NCBI GenBank assembly: GCA_964652755.1 | Contig: CAZZBP010000002.1 | Location: 37,312 to 101,311, forward strand | Reading direction: 5' to 3' | Source of the DNA: UBA11795 sp964652755 | GTDB taxonomy: Bacteria; Chloroflexota; Dehalococcoidia; Lucifugimonadales; UBA826 | DNA: 64,000 bases | Shown here: positions 63,728 through 64,000 of the stretch, in pieces | How the letters are laid out: each line of letters begins with the position of its first letter | How positions within the stretch are numbered: the first letter of the stretch is position 1 | Notes under the pieces: generated by a model | What the model was told of the DNA's origin: nothing | What the model saw: only the letters and a program-made list of their open reading frames with translations | Databases searched by the model: none | Translations under genes and position numbers: made by a program

Positions 63728-63976
63728 TTGGATCTGCGATTTGGCCTTTCACGGGAGCTTATTGGGTATGTTAAACCTGATGCAGAACCTAGGCATACAA
63801 CGGATCTGGCAGGTTTAGGTGGGTTCCATTTTACTCCCAGCGTGGAGGATATAGTCAGAACTCTTGGTGATATGGTGAGCAAGGGAGCAACGAGTGTGAA
63901 CCCTCCTGCAGAAGTATCTCCAGTTAAATTGGTTGCTACTGGAAGGACCCTGATAGGAATTGTATTGAGTTTATAG
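63728..63976 (+). CDS. 82-residue ORF resembling the C-terminal part of an SDR/epimerase
   Basis: TTG start at 63728 has GGGAG 8 bases upstream. The sequence (SRELIGYVKPDAEPRHTTD, FHFTPSVEDIVRTLGDMV) has the look of an extended-SDR or NAD-epimerase C-terminus, lacking any nucleotide-binding loop. The frame continues upstream to about 63690. It may be a truncated remnant or an independent small gene. Weak call. Confidence 0.4.
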   Translation: MDLRFGLSRELIGYVKPDAEPRHTTDLAGLGGFHFTPSVEDIVRTLGDMVSKGATSVNPPAEVSPVKLVATGRTLIGIVLSL

Positions 63977-64000
63977 AAAGTGAGAATTCAGACTAAATTT

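Noticed and set aside
1..64000. tRNA, rRNA and CRISPR arrays
   Set aside because: Scanned by eye for T-loop motifs (GGTTCGAATCC types) and spaced repeats; hits lay inside coding genes without a cloverleaf. A tRNAscan run would be decisive.

Overview
The window looks like chromosome of a free-living marine bacterium, most likely a Chloroflexota lineage of the SAR202 type. This is an inference from gene content: a sulfatase, an enolase-superfamily dehydratase, two FMN-dependent luciferase-like monooxygenases, a phosphotriesterase-family hydrolase, several MFS pumps, a cytoplasmic reductive-dehalogenase-like Fe-S protein, AroH-type chorismate mutase, ThyX, MutS2 and an LprG-like lipoprotein/MFS pair. 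No rRNA, tRNA, CRISPR array, insertion sequence or prophage was found. TTG and GTG starts are frequent.

Layout. 1-9 kb is catabolic and accessory: truncated sulfatase, MFS carrier, MsnO8-type flavin monooxygenase, EamA exporter, mandelate-racemase-like dehydratase, a second MFS carrier, a GNAT acetyltransferase and an NHL propeller protein. 9.1-13.9 kb is a two-gene mutasome, an ImuB-like inactive Y-family polymerase followed by DnaE2, behind a promoter with a Gram-positive-type LexA box. 14-22.5 kb has an unknown protein, a kelch fragment and two giant paralogous FtsX-type permeases in one transcription unit. 22.6-31.2 kb carries fmt, an RND/MMPL exporter, mutS2, thrB and lysC. 31.3-37.4 kb has two GT2 glycosyltransferases, a TPR protein, a metallo-beta-lactamase-fold hydrolase, a CPBP protease, trpA, aroH and a VOC protein. 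A candidate free-standing small RNA with its own promoter and strong terminator lies at about 37.56-37.72 kb.

37.7-43.3 kb, on the minus strand, holds an SsuD-like monooxygenase, FAH-family enzyme and phosphotriesterase-family lactonase operon, then thyX and an acetolactate-synthase-like ThDP enzyme. 43.4-47.7 kb is the rpsF-ssb-rpsR block, a SurA-like chaperone, hom, and directly after hom an ArsC/Spx-family gene whose first active-site Cys codon is an in-frame TGA. The TGA is followed by a SECIS-like hairpin, so this is a candidate selenoprotein and the most interesting item here. 47.8-52.2 kb has a frameshifted SDR pseudogene, an LprG-like lipoprotein plus DHA2-type MFS pair, and a surface protein with an LPSVG-like C-terminal anchor.

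52.6-64 kb contains rsmG, a YbhN-like flippase, the reductive-dehalogenase-like protein, ilvD, a partial cytochrome c maturation cluster (ccmC, ccmD, a CxxxY-type ccmE), two decayed genes (an Fe-S oxidoreductase tail and a PPOX-family protein with three clustered stops) flanking an amidase, a zinc alcohol dehydrogenase, a DUF423 protein and a short epimerase-like ORF.

Functionally, lysC, hom and thrB cover much of the aspartate-to-threonine branch, although asd and thrC are not in the window. aroH and trpA belong to aromatic amino-acid synthesis, and ilvD to branched-chain synthesis. The accessory genes fit oxidative breakdown of recalcitrant organic matter.
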